Made by a program: the position numbers and the translations under genes
Part shown: positions 49,272-58,462 of the stretch, piece by piece
Layout of the letters: each line of letters opens with the position of its first letter
Numbering within the stretch: position 1 is the first letter of the stretch
NCBI GenBank assembly: GCA_964352855.1
Contig: CAYGTR010000004.1
Coordinates: forward strand, 1-64,000
Reading direction: 5' to 3'
Length of the DNA: 64,000 nucleotides
Origin: Litorimonas sp964352855
GTDB taxonomy: Bacteria; Pseudomonadota; Alphaproteobacteria; Caulobacterales; Maricaulaceae
Notes under the pieces: generated by a model
What the model was told of the DNA's origin: nothing
Seen by the model: only the letters and a program-made list of their open reading frames with translations
The model's database searches: none

Positions 49272-51860
49272 ATGACTAAATTCAGCAATGTGCTTCGTTT
49301 CAGCGTACTGACGGTAGGCGGCGCGATGGGAGCTTTGGTCCTTGGAACAGAAGTTTTAGCTGATGGGCCGGCCCATGGCCCTGCGGATCAAGTTTCTAAA
49401 TTTCGTCAATTAGGTACAGAATTGCCGACACCAAATGTTTATCGCAATGCATCGGGAGCTCCCGGCCCCGCCTATTGGCAACAACAAGCCAATGTTAAAA
49501 TTGATGCGACCCTCGATGAAGACAGGCGCCGTATCATGGCCGAGTCGACATTTGATTATATCAATAATTCACCAGATCCTTTAAATTACATCTGGGTGGC
49601 TCTTGACCAGAACCGCTTCAAAGACGGCAGCCTTGCTCGTGAAAGCGCAACAGCCGCCGCGGCAGGCTCTCGTAGAGGTGACGGTTCCGGCACAACAGAC
49701 CGCATTAGTTTTTCAAGTCTACGTAATAGCCAAGCAAATGAAGATCGTGAATATGGATTTGAGTTCAAAGCTGTCACTGACGAAAACGGCGATGACCTCA
49801 GTTATTTCATCAATGATTCGATGATGCGTATTGACCTGGAAGCGCCGTTGGCTCCGGGTGAACGGTTTACCTTTAATATTGATTGGGATCACAATATTAT
49901 TGACGAAGTCGCGATTGGCGGTCGTGGCGGTTATGAGTATTTCGAAGACGAAGATAATTACATCTTTGGCATGGCCCAATGGTTCCCACGCCTCGCGGCT
50001 TACACTGACTACACGGGTTGGCAGAATAAGCAGTTCCTAGGTCGTGGTGAATTTACGCTCGAATTTGGTGATTATGAAGTCAATCTGACAGTTCCAGCCG
50101 ATCACATTGTTGCTGCCACAGGTGTATTGCAAAATCCGCGCGATGTTTTAACGGCGGAACAACGTGAACGCTTATCAAACCTTTCCACCAAAGAAACACG
50201 ATACATCGTGACACCTGAAGAAGCCGAAGAAAATGAAAAGTCTAAGGCACGCGGCACGAAGACTTGGAAGTTTAAAGCTGACAATGTCCGTGATTTCGCA
50301 TGGTCCAGCTCTCGTAAATATATTTGGGATGCGATGTTGTTTGAACAGGACGACGAAGCCAACCCAGTCGTTACAGCCATGAGCTTCTTCCCCAAAGAAG
50401 CCGACCCGATATGGTCAAAATACTCGACTCAAGCTGTTGTTCACACAATGGATGTTTACAATAAATTTGCCTTTAATTACCCCTACCCGGTTGCCCAATC
50501 CGTGAACTCTTGGGAGCGCGGCGGTATGGAGTATCCGATGATTACCTTTAACGGCTACCGCCCGTCAGAGGATGAAAAATCAGGGGAAACAGTTTATTCG
50601 CGTCGCATTAAATACGGCCTTATCGGCGTCATTATTCACGAAATCGGTCATATTTATTTTCCGATGACAGTCAATTCTGATGAGCGTCGTTGGACATGGA
50701 TGGATGAAGGTCTCAACACATTCCTCGAATATCAAGCCGAGTATGAGTGGGAAGAAAACTTCCCGATCAGCCGTTGGGGATCAAATAATCCCATGGATGA
50801 TATTGCGCGCTATATGACAAGCTCGAACCAGGTGCCGATCATGACACAATCCGACTCAGTCCTCCAGTTCGGGCCGAATGCCTATTCAAAACCTGCCGCG
50901 GCCCTCATGGTGCTAAGAGAGACCGTTATGGGACGCGAAGCCTTCGACTTTGCGTTTCGTGAATATGCCACGCGTTGGAAGTTTAAACGCCCGACTCCTG
51001 CTGACTTCTTCCGAACAATGGAAGATGCGTCAGCGGTCGATCTTGACTGGTTCTGGCGCGGCTGGTTCTTTGATACCGACCATGTCGACATGGCAATTAC
51101 GGATGTGCGTCAGTATAAAATCTCCTCGCAAGACCCTGAATCTGAAAAAGATAAAGATCGTGCGGAATATGAGGCCAACACACCGGAAACCATCACTCAA
51201 ACCCGTAACCGTGAAGAAGGCATTGAAACGCGTCTTGAACGATTCCCGGAATTGAACGACTTCTACAACGAAAATGACCGTTTCACAGTCACGAACAAGG
51301 ATCGTAACACCTTCAAATCATTCCTTGATAAATTAGAGCCTTGGGAAAAAGAGGTTTACGAGCGGGCCTTGGCAGACAATGATTATTATTACTTCGTTGA
51401 TTTCAAAAATATCGGTGGCTTGATCTCACCTTTGCCGCTGACCCTGCACTATACCGATGGCGATACGGAAGATTACATGATCCCCGCAGAGATTTGGCGT
51501 CGCGACAGCAAAAATGTAACCAAGCTCATTGTCCGCGACCGCAAGATCGAATCCATCACGCTAGACTCCAAGCATCAAACAGCAGATGCGGATCATGATA
51601 ACAATACCTTTCCGCCTCAAATTTCGAAGAGCCGGATTGAGATGTATAAATCAGATGCGCGTGCATCATCGATGATGGCCGACATGCTCGTAGAGTTAAA
51701 AGGCAATGATGATGAGAAGAAGTCTGACGATGCTGGAAAGTCAGTTCCTCTAGAGGGCGCTGATATGAATGCAACTGAAACAGAAGAAACATCGCCGGAA
51801 AAAGATGAAAAGAAAAAATCATCGTTGCGTAAAACGCTCGAAAAAATGATGGGCAAATAG
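49272..51860 (+). CDS. M1 family metallopeptidase
   Basis: An 862-residue secreted aminopeptidase-like protein. A signal peptide covers about residues 1-31. The zinc motif HEIGH is at residues 456-460, and the third ligand lies in WMDEGLNTFLEY. A substrate-binding GGMEYPM segment precedes it. The last 70 residues are low-complexity and rich in Glu, Lys and Asp (KSDDAGKS, ETSPEKDEKKKS), possibly an anchor or linker. It is followed 11 bp later by a DUF6702 gene. Confidence 0.92.
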   Translation: MTKFSNVLRFSVLTVGGAMGALVLGTEVLADGPAHGPADQVSKFRQLGTELPTPNVYRNASGAPGPAYWQQQANVKIDATLDEDRRRIMAESTFDYINNSPDPLNYIWVALDQNRFKDGSLARESATAAAAGSRRGDGSGTTDRISFSSLRNSQANEDREYGFEFKAVTDENGDDLSYFINDSMMRIDLEAPLAPGERFTFNIDWDHNIIDEVAIGGRGGYEYFEDEDNYIFGMAQWFPRLAAYTDYTGWQNKQFLGRGEFTLEFGDYEVNLTVPADHIVAATGVLQNPRDVLTAEQRERLSNLSTKETRYIVTPEEAEENEKSKARGTKTWKFKADNVRDFAWSSSRKYIWDAMLFEQDDEANPVVTAMSFFPKEADPIWSKYSTQAVVHTMDVYNKFAFNYPYPVAQSVNSWERGGMEYPMITFNGYRPSEDEKSGETVYSRRIKYGLIGVIIHEIGHIYFPMTVNSDERRWTWMDEGLNTFLEYQAEYEWEENFPISRWGSNNPMDDIARYMTSSNQVPIMTQSDSVLQFGPNAYSKPAAALMVLRETVMGREAFDFAFREYATRWKFKRPTPADFFRTMEDASAVDLDWFWRGWFFDTDHVDMAITDVRQYKISSQDPESEKDKDRAEYEANTPETITQTRNREEGIETRLERFPELNDFYNENDRFTVTNKDRNTFKSFLDKLEPWEKEVYERALADNDYYYFVDFKNIGGLISPLPLTLHYTDGDTEDYMIPAEIWRRDSKNVTKLIVRDRKIESITLDSKHQTADADHDNNTFPPQISKSRIEMYKSDARASSMMADMLVELKGNDDEKKSDDAGKSVPLEGADMNATETEETSPEKDEKKKSSLRKTLEKMMGK

Positions 51861-51871
51861 CAAGATAAACT

Positions 51872-52384
51872 ATGCGCTTATATTTTAACAGACGCACAGC
51901 CCTCCTAGGTCTGACAAGCCTCACGATTACAAGCGGGACGTCGCCTGTTTTAGCACATCGTTTGACCACAACGGAAACCCGTGTCGACATAAACAGTCAA
52001 ACAGGCCGGGTTGAAGTCGTGCATACCTTCCATGTTCATGATAGTGAGGAAGCCCTCGCCAAGGCAGACATTATCGACAGCCCTGATCTCTCCTCACTGC
52101 GAGAGCGGGCTAAGATGGCAATCTATGTCGGCGAAACTTTCAAACTCCACCAAAACGGCAAAGAGTCTCCTTTGACTCTTCTTGGAGCTGAATTGGACAA
52201 GCGCAATGTGCTGACCTTCCAAGAAGGACAATTATCGCTTCCTCTCGGCTCAATATCGGTTTCAGCGAAAATGATGCGCGGCCTTGTTCATAACCAAATC
52301 AACAATGTTGATGTTTATGTTGACGGGAAAGTGACATCCCTTCAATTTCGTGGGACGGATGGTCTAAAAAAGGTGCTTGCCTAA
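51872..52384 (+). CDS. DUF6702 family exported protein
   Basis: A 170-residue protein with an N-terminal export signal that contains a twin-arginine-like NRRTALLGL before a hydrophobic stretch ending in SPVLAH. The mature part, TTTETRVDINSQTGRVEVVHTFHVHDSEEAL, matches DUF6702, often encoded next to M1 peptidases. Function is unknown. The 11-bp spacing suggests it is made together with the M1 protein. Confidence 0.8.
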   Translation: MRLYFNRRTALLGLTSLTITSGTSPVLAHRLTTTETRVDINSQTGRVEVVHTFHVHDSEEALAKADIIDSPDLSSLRERAKMAIYVGETFKLHQNGKESPLTLLGAELDKRNVLTFQEGQLSLPLGSISVSAKMMRGLVHNQINNVDVYVDGKVTSLQFRGTDGLKKVLA

Positions 52385-52411
52385 ACGTCAACTCTCTGCC
52401 CATAACCGGGT

Positions 52412-53041
52412 ATGATAATAGTACACCATCTCAATAACTCCCGCTCACAACGCATTCTATGGATGCTCGAAGAATTGGGAGTGGATTATGAAATCAAACA
52501 TTATGAGCGTGATCCGGACACAAGCCGTGCACCCGCTGAACTGAAAGCCGTTCACCCGCTCGGGAAAAGCCCTGTTATCGAAGACGGAGAGCTGATTGTG
52601 GCCGAAACGGGCGCTATCATTGTCTATCTTTTAGACAAGTATGGTGAAGGCCGTTTCCGCCCCGAAAAAGGCACACAAGACTATGTGGATTATGTCCACT
52701 TCCTCCACTTTGCTGAAGGCTCAGCCATGCTGCCGCTTTTATTGGCACTTTACACAGGCTTTTTGGGCGAAGCCGCAGCGCCAATCCAGCCCATGATTAT
52801 GGCAGAGATAAAAGCAATCCTTGATTATTGTGAATATTCCCTTACCCGCAGCGATTATTTCGCAGGGGATGAACTTACGGGGGCGGATTTCCAAATGATC
52901 TTCCCGTTGGAAGCCGCCAAAGCCCGTGGACGTTTACACGGCTACGAAGCCTGTAACGAGTATGTCGAGAAAATCCACAAACGCCCTGCCTATCTTCGCG
53001 CCCTCGAAAAAGGCGGCGAATACGCATATGGACCAAAGTAG
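52412..53041 (+). CDS. Glutathione S-transferase
   Basis: A 209-residue protein with the thioredoxin-like N-terminal domain (IVHHLNNSRSQRILWMLEELG, the catalytic Ser in NNSRS, then LGKSPVIEDGELIVAETGAI) and an all-helical C-terminal domain. It should conjugate glutathione to electrophiles. It lies 27 bp after the DUF6702 gene and 5 bp before a VOC gene. Confidence 0.9.
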   Translation: MIIVHHLNNSRSQRILWMLEELGVDYEIKHYERDPDTSRAPAELKAVHPLGKSPVIEDGELIVAETGAIIVYLLDKYGEGRFRPEKGTQDYVDYVHFLHFAEGSAMLPLLLALYTGFLGEAAAPIQPMIMAEIKAILDYCEYSLTRSDYFAGDELTGADFQMIFPLEAAKARGRLHGYEACNEYVEKIHKRPAYLRALEKGGEYAYGPK

Positions 53042-53046
53042 CCTCT

Positions 53047-53469
53047 ATGAAAGCCGACGTCTTCCACCTCGCCTATCCCGTTAAAGACAAAGAGCAAACA
53101 CGGGTGTTTTACCACAATATTTTAGGCTGCAAACAAGGACGTGAAGCCGACACTTGGATTGATTTCGATTTCTTTGGGCATCAAGTTTCTTTTCATGTGC
53201 GCCCGGAAGCTTTCGCCGCTGCGGACGCCGTCAATCAAGTCGATGGCAAAGACGTACCTGTGCGCCATTTCGGAGCTGTCTTAAACTGGGATGACTGGCA
53301 CGCCCTCAAAGACAGGCTCATCGACGCCGAAGCATACTTCGTCATAGAGCCCTATATCCGTTTCGAAGGCCAAACAGGCGAACAAGCCACAATGTTTTTC
53401 TTGGATCCGAGCGGAAATGCCCTCGAATTCAAGAGTTTTAAAGACCCGTCGCAGATATTTGCAACTTAA
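53047..53469 (+). CDS. VOC family protein (glyoxalase/extradiol dioxygenase fold)
   Basis: A 140-residue single-domain VOC protein. HLAYPVKDKEQTRVFYHNILGC starts the first beta-alpha-beta unit, and FFLDPSGNALEFKSFKDP ends the second. The likely metal ligands are His8, a His in VRHFGAVL and Glu in LEFKSF. The substrate is unknown. It is co-directional and closely spaced with the glutathione transferase gene, which suits detoxification. Confidence 0.88.
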   Translation: MKADVFHLAYPVKDKEQTRVFYHNILGCKQGREADTWIDFDFFGHQVSFHVRPEAFAAADAVNQVDGKDVPVRHFGAVLNWDDWHALKDRLIDAEAYFVIEPYIRFEGQTGEQATMFFLDPSGNALEFKSFKDPSQIFAT

Positions 53470-53471
53470 AC

Positions 53472-53741
53472 CTATCCCAATAATCCGTTCAACTCTGACT
53501 GCGCCTTATCTAACAATCCCTGCAGAGCAAGATATTGATAATCTTCAAGTTTTTTCCAACGATTCAGATGGATTTTGGCAAAGTTGGCTTGCCATTTTAA
53601 ATCATTTATGCGGCGTTCAATCAAAGCCTGCTTGGTGAAAGTCAGATGCGACCAACCAGAGGCCTCATTATCATTAGCAATTTTATCAGAATTAACACGC
53701 CTCGGCCTTATTGGTTTCGGCTCTAAACTCATTTTCAACAT
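53472..53741 (-). CDS. Small hypothetical protein
   Basis: An 89-residue basic, helical protein with no signal peptide. A proline/arginine-rich start (KPIRPRRVNSDK) precedes an IANDNEASGW segment, and two helices follow. The ATG at 53,741 has GGAG at a good distance; longer in-frame starts exist at 53,753 (ATG) and 53,768 (GTG). I do not recognise the family. It is squeezed between the VOC gene (convergent) and the DUF2461 gene (same strand). Confidence 0.55.
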   Translation of the reverse strand: MLKMSLEPKPIRPRRVNSDKIANDNEASGWSHLTFTKQALIERRINDLKWQANFAKIHLNRWKKLEDYQYLALQGLLDKAQSELNGLLG

Positions 53742-53810
53742 TACGCGCTCCATTTTAGAACAGAACACGCAAGACTCGCGCCAAAAGCACCTAATGATGT
53801 AAAATAATCT

Positions 53811-54473
53811 TTAGACGCGACCAAATTCTATCACAGGCGTCGTGATACGTGCGAAATCCGTGATCCGCTTGACCATATCTGTTTCATACCAATCTGACTC
53901 TTTCAGGTCAGACCGGATAATAAAGCTTTTGAGTTTTAGATAGGTAGCATAATCATGATCCGCATACTGGCTATAACCGCGCGGCATGGAACTTAAGGTG
54001 TTTTCTGTATTTAAGGCCAAGTTATGTTTTTCAAGATGAGATAGTAAATATTTGAATTCATCTGATTTTTCTAATATTTTGTCACGAAGAGGCGCCAATT
54101 CTTTCGCTCCCAGGCCATAATAACCTACCGCTAAAAATCCGCCGCCGATTGTCAATTGCGCATAGACAACCCCGTCCTTTTCCGACTTTGTGCCGGACGG
54201 CGTCAAAAGACCACTGACATGTGTATTATAAGGCCGCTTATCCTTAGAAAAGCGGATGTCCCGATGTAATCGAAACATTGTTTTCTTGCTGCCGGATAAT
54301 CTCAGGTCATGATCTGAGAGTTCTCGTGTCACGCAGTCGAGCATAAAGGCGAAAGGCGCCTGTAAATGCTCTTTCACCGCCTCACGATTTGCCTCCATCC
54401 ACGTTTTTGAATTATCCGCATGAAGCGATTTCAACAAGGTGAAGGAGGTAGATGAAAAACCAATATCAGACAT
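53811..54473 (-). CDS. DUF2461 family protein
   Basis: A 220-residue cytoplasmic protein. FLKSLHADNSKTWMEANRE-like spacing at the start and RLHRDIRFSKDKRPYNTHVSG in the middle are DUF2461 signatures. Function is unknown. It lies 9 bp downstream of the quinone-oxidoreductase-like gene on the same strand and ends in a VIEFGRV tail. Confidence 0.88.
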   Translation of the reverse strand: MSDIGFSSTSFTLLKSLHADNSKTWMEANREAVKEHLQAPFAFMLDCVTRELSDHDLRLSGSKKTMFRLHRDIRFSKDKRPYNTHVSGLLTPSGTKSEKDGVVYAQLTIGGGFLAVGYYGLGAKELAPLRDKILEKSDEFKYLLSHLEKHNLALNTENTLSSMPRGYSQYADHDYATYLKLKSFIIRSDLKESDWYETDMVKRITDFARITTPVIEFGRV

Positions 54474-54482
54474 GGATAACCT

Positions 54483-55601
54483 CTACATACCCTTCTGAGG
54501 CAGCATTAAGTATTTTTCGCCCGTTTTCTTGGCATTATAGGCTTTCACAATATTAGCTTGAAGCGCCTCAGTTAACGACACTTCATGGCTGTAATGGCTC
54601 GCGAAAGTCGTTGTCAGCTCATCGGCGACGCGCTTACGCAGGCGTATCGCAGTCTCCATACCTGCTTTGGCCAAGAAGTTGGGCAATAACCAACCGCCAA
54701 CATCCCAAGCCATCCCATATCCGCGTGTCAGCGTTGTCTGGCTCATATCGAGGCTGCCATAAAGATAAACCTGTTTGTGATGGATAGAGCCATAAATACT
54801 ATATGCCCCAGGTGTGCGAGCCGCAGCGGTTTCCATGGCTGTCAAAATATCTGATGCAAGGGTGCCCCCGCCAGTTGCATCAAAGGCCAGTGTCGCGCCC
54901 GTTTCGTGGATCGCGTTTGTGAGATCCTTCATAAAGCTGTCATCGCGGCTGTTAACGACATATTTCGCGCCCATATTTTTTAACAATTCAGCTTGTTCTT
55001 TTTTACGGACGATATTGACGAGCTTCACATCATCTGCCTGACAGATACGGTTGAGCATTTGGCCCAGGTTAGATGCAGCCGCCGTATGCACAAGTGCCGT
55101 ATGTCCCTCTGACTTCATGGTCTCAATCATACAAAGCGCCGTAAGTGGATTGACGAAACTCGACGCGCCTTCTTTGGCCGTATTACCCGCGTGCAGGGGC
55201 AGTGCCATTATGGCTTTGATGCAACGATATTGGCTGTACATGCCGCCGCCCATAACGGCGACGGTCTTACCTAAAAGAGATTGCGCATAAGCATCATCAC
55301 CAGCAGCAATCACTTCGCCTGCGCCTTCATTCCCGACTGGCAGCGCTTGACCAACACGGGCTTTCATGCGGCCCATGTGTTGCGGGGCGACAGGCGCGAT
55401 AAGCTTTCCGTCTTCATTTGTGGCGGCATTCACATCAGCCGCCCCAAACATAACCCCGTGGTCAGACGGATTGATCGGTGTCGCGTCAACGCGCACAAGA
55501 ATTTCATCAGACTTAGGTGTTGGCATCTCGCTGTCGACCAACTCCATAATCAGTTTACCATCTTCCGAAATCGTCGATACCATTTGTTTAAATGTGCGCA
55601 T
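54483..55601 (-). CDS. Medium-chain dehydrogenase/reductase (quinone oxidoreductase-like)
   Basis: A 372-residue MDR enzyme. VRVDATPINPSDHGVMFG and VGNEGAGEVIAAGDD form the N-terminal catalytic domain, and the Rossmann part has HTAAASNLGQMLNRI. No cysteine cluster for structural zinc is visible, so it belongs to the zinc-free enoyl/quinone reductase group. The ligand is unknown. It precedes the DUF2461 gene and follows the pirin gene by 32 bp on the same strand. Confidence 0.88.
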   Translation of the reverse strand: MRTFKQMVSTISEDGKLIMELVDSEMPTPKSDEILVRVDATPINPSDHGVMFGAADVNAATNEDGKLIAPVAPQHMGRMKARVGQALPVGNEGAGEVIAAGDDAYAQSLLGKTVAVMGGGMYSQYRCIKAIMALPLHAGNTAKEGASSFVNPLTALCMIETMKSEGHTALVHTAAASNLGQMLNRICQADDVKLVNIVRKKEQAELLKNMGAKYVVNSRDDSFMKDLTNAIHETGATLAFDATGGGTLASDILTAMETAAARTPGAYSIYGSIHHKQVYLYGSLDMSQTTLTRGYGMAWDVGGWLLPNFLAKAGMETAIRLRKRVADELTTTFASHYSHEVSLTEALQANIVKAYNAKKTGEKYLMLPQKGM

Positions 55602-55633
55602 GTCTCTGTCTTTCTTATTGTTTTCAGTTTTTG

Positions 55634-56500
55634 TTACGGAAGCGGAATGAACTCTGTCTCATCGCCGGGCACCTTGTTATAACGCCCAGCGCGCCAATCA
55701 GCTTTAGCTTGCTCAATGCGTTCAGGGCGCGATGACACGAAATTCCATTCCATGAACCGCTTGCCTAAAGGAGATCCGCCAATAATAGCAAGCCGCGTCT
55801 CTGTTTTGGCTCTAATCATTTTTGCATCAGACGAGAGGATACTCATGGAAAAAAGCGGGCTCAGCTCACCGTCAATTTCGCCTTCGCCCTTTACGACATA
55901 CACACCGCGTTCTTCTGCATCCGGCAAGGCGAACTGACTGCCCTCGGGCATATGAATCTCGACATAAAGGATAGGCGAAAAGGTTTTAACGGGCGATGTC
56001 AGACCGTAAGCAGAGCCCATCATCACACGATAGGTTATGTCATTTTCTTCGCCTTGGGGAATATCTGCAGCAGGTGTATGATAGAAGGCCGGAGCTATTT
56101 CTTCGACAGCTTCAGGCAAAGCATGCCAGAGTTGAAGACCGTGGAGCTTATACCCAGTTGCCTTTAATGCATCACGGGTGCGTTCAGAATGCACAATGCC
56201 TTTTCCGGCCACCATAAGATTGATGGCACCCGGGTGAATGGAGAGCGCATTGCCCAAGCTGTCGCGATGAAAAATCTCGCCTTCAAACAAATAGGATACT
56301 GTCGCAAGATTGATATGCGGATGCGGACGAACATTAATGCCTTCCCCAGGTCCAAAGTCTGCAGGCCCAAAATGGTCAAAGAACACCCAAGGGCCCACTG
56401 ATTTTTGCCCAACCTGAGGTATCGCTCGTCTAACTTTGAATTCCCCTAAGTCTTTTTCTTTGGGCTGAATTGATTTGAGAATAGATTGACCCGCTGTCAT
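55634..56500 (-). CDS. Pirin family protein
   Basis: A 288-residue bicupin. The first cupin has FDHFGPADFGPGEGINVRPHPHINLATVSYLFEGE with the iron-binding His residues, and HSERT closes that site. RFMEWNFVSSRPERIEQAKADW is the typical end. Bacterial pirins act as quercetinases or as redox-sensing regulators. It starts divergently from the glutathione transferase gene at 56,541. Confidence 0.92.
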   Translation of the reverse strand: MTAGQSILKSIQPKEKDLGEFKVRRAIPQVGQKSVGPWVFFDHFGPADFGPGEGINVRPHPHINLATVSYLFEGEIFHRDSLGNALSIHPGAINLMVAGKGIVHSERTRDALKATGYKLHGLQLWHALPEAVEEIAPAFYHTPAADIPQGEENDITYRVMMGSAYGLTSPVKTFSPILYVEIHMPEGSQFALPDAEERGVYVVKGEGEIDGELSPLFSMSILSSDAKMIRAKTETRLAIIGGSPLGKRFMEWNFVSSRPERIEQAKADWRAGRYNKVPGDETEFIPLP

Positions 56501-56540
56501 AAGAGCTCCGATAATTGTCTTTTATAAAAGGATATACGAA

Positions 56541-57173
56541 ATGCTCACTCTCTATGATTGCACAACCGCGCCAAGTCCACGCCGCACCCGCATTTTTCTG
56601 GCTGAAAAAGGCATCGACTATGATTGCAAGCAAATTGATTTGGCCAAGGGCGAACAAATGAGCAATGATTTCGTCGTCATAAACCCTAGGCGTACTGTCC
56701 CTGCTCTTGTAACAGAAGAGGGACAGGTCATCACTGAAAACATCGCCATCGCGACTTATCTCGAAGCCCGCTTTCCTGAGCCTGCCCTGATGGGCACAGA
56801 TGCCTATTCCAAAGCCATGGTCAGCGAATGGAATTGGCGCTGTGAATTTGACGGGCTTTTTGCGATTGCTGAAATCTTGCGTAATTCTTCCCCTCACATG
56901 AAAGGCCGCGCGATGACCGGCCGCAAAAATATTGATCAAATCCCAGCACTCGCCGAACGCGGACGCCTGCGGATCGAAACTTTCTGGGAAGACCTCAACG
57001 CGCAACTCGAAAACAATGCCTTTGTTGCCGGCAAAACATACTCACTCGCCGACATCACCGCGATGATAGCCGTCGATTTCTCGCGTTGGGTAAAAGTCGC
57101 GCCAAATGACGAGTTTGAAGCCCTCCATGCCTGGCACAAAAAAGTAGCCGCACGTGAGTCCGCGAAAGCCTAA
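56541..57173 (+). CDS. Glutathione S-transferase
   Basis: A 210-residue protein with a thioredoxin-like N-terminus (LYDCTTAPSPRRTRIFLAEKG, a catalytic Ser in APSPRR) and NPRRTVPALVTEEGQVITENIAIATYLE, followed by a helical domain ending in FVAGKTYSLADITAMIAVDF. It is only distantly similar to the one at 52,412. It is followed by a GNAT gene 1 bp after its stop. Confidence 0.9.
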   Translation: MLTLYDCTTAPSPRRTRIFLAEKGIDYDCKQIDLAKGEQMSNDFVVINPRRTVPALVTEEGQVITENIAIATYLEARFPEPALMGTDAYSKAMVSEWNWRCEFDGLFAIAEILRNSSPHMKGRAMTGRKNIDQIPALAERGRLRIETFWEDLNAQLENNAFVAGKTYSLADITAMIAVDFSRWVKVAPNDEFEALHAWHKKVAARESAKA

Positions 57174-57174
57174 C

Positions 57175-57708
57175 ATGGGCTTTACGCACCGTATCGCAGG
57201 ACATAAGGACATAGAGGATATCAAAACCCTCATGTCCTTGTCGATGTCCAAACTCCTCAAAGACGTTCTGAGCCCTGAGCAAGTCGCAAAGTCCAATGCC
57301 TCTATGGGGTTGGATACACAGTTACTTGATGATGGCACTTATTTTTTGATTTTTGACGACGACGTACTTGTGGGCTGCGGCGGGTGGTCTCGTCGCAGAA
57401 CACTTTTTGGCGGCAATCATACGGTAGGCCGAGATGATGCTCTGGCCGACTCCAAAACTGAATCCGCTAAAATCAGAGCCATGTACACCCACCCCGACCA
57501 CATCAGGCGCGGTATAGGACGACTCTTATTAGAGTTAGGCGAAGCCGCGGCCAAAGCAGAAGGCTTCGAAACAATAGACCTCGGCGCAACGGCGTCGGGA
57601 CTCTTACTCTACGAAAAATGCGGCTACACAGTTATAGAAGACCTGTCCGTTCCTGATGAGGACGGTGTTGTTGTGCCGATTATTTTAATGCGCAAATCCT
57701 TAAAGTGA
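57175..57708 (+). CDS. GNAT family N-acetyltransferase
   Basis: A 177-residue acetyltransferase. The acetyl-CoA loop is in HPDHIRRGIGRLLLELGEAAAK, preceded by KIRAMYTHPD. The late strand LLLYEKCGYTV is also typical. The acceptor is unknown. The start at 57,175 immediately follows the glutathione transferase stop; an earlier in-frame ATG at 57,154 lies inside that gene. The 3' end overlaps the carbonic anhydrase stop by 9 bp. Confidence 0.88.
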   Translation: MGFTHRIAGHKDIEDIKTLMSLSMSKLLKDVLSPEQVAKSNASMGLDTQLLDDGTYFLIFDDDVLVGCGGWSRRRTLFGGNHTVGRDDALADSKTESAKIRAMYTHPDHIRRGIGRLLLELGEAAAKAEGFETIDLGATASGLLLYEKCGYTVIEDLSVPDEDGVVVPIILMRKSLK

Positions 57709-58335
57709 GGCGACTTCGGTAAATTTCCCGTTTTCATCCGAGAGCAATAATCGCGCGCGGATGATTGAAAAATACGCCCCCTGTAATTTTAACCTATCTT
57801 CTTCGATTGCTTTTTTGACGAAGTCGAACGTCATCAGGTTGCGAATGGATTGGCGGACGTTCTCAAGTTCCATTTCGAATTGTAGCTCTTCTTCTGGAAT
57901 ATCTTTAGCCAAGACAGTTTCGCGCACGTCTTCAATCAAAGACAGCCATTTGTTAACATAACCCGCCTCGGGATTAGCGCCCAAACCTTCGAGGCAACCT
58001 TGAATGCCGCCGCAGCTTTCATGCCCCATCACCACAATACTCTCGACGCCGATTTCATTGACAGCATATTCAATGGAGGCGGACGTACCGTGATAGCCCC
58101 CCGTCGGGTCTACCGGTGGGACGATATTGGCCACATTGCGGACGACGAACATCTCTCCTGGATAGGCATCAAAAATATCGGTCGGGTCAACGCGGGAGTC
58201 AGCACAGGCAATCAGCATGACTTTTGGATGCTGCCCATGCTTGCCGAGCTTCTCATATAAAGCTTTTTGTTCGTTATAATCGCCTGCGCGAAAGGATTTG
58301 TAGCCTCTTATCAAAGCAATTTTACGATGCGGCAT
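57700..58335 (-). CDS. Beta-class carbonic anhydrase
   Basis: A 211-residue enzyme. The zinc ligands are Cys44, His105 and Cys108 (IACADSRVDP and MGHESCGG), with the Asp46-Arg48 pair that controls the active site. It interconverts carbon dioxide and bicarbonate in the cytoplasm. The gene is transcribed alone and convergently with the GNAT gene. Confidence 0.94.
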   Translation of the reverse strand: MPHRKIALIRGYKSFRAGDYNEQKALYEKLGKHGQHPKVMLIACADSRVDPTDIFDAYPGEMFVVRNVANIVPPVDPTGGYHGTSASIEYAVNEIGVESIVVMGHESCGGIQGCLEGLGANPEAGYVNKWLSLIEDVRETVLAKDIPEEELQFEMELENVRQSIRNLMTFDFVKKAIEEDRLKLQGAYFSIIRARLLLSDENGKFTEVASL

Positions 58336-58462
58336 GATATGTCCCTATTTCCGATTATACGCGCGGATTGTAACACTCTTAAAAAGCTCGCGCATGAATG
58401 TCATTCGGAAATGTGAATTCTTGACCAATTGACAGTTTTGTCAACACAGGCGACTATGTGTT

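Noticed and set aside
58429..58444. TTGACAGTTTTGTCAA before the desaturase gene
   Set aside because: The half-sites are 6 bp apart, not 4, so it is not an FNR/FixK box; it also contains a TTGACA that may be a plain -35 element.
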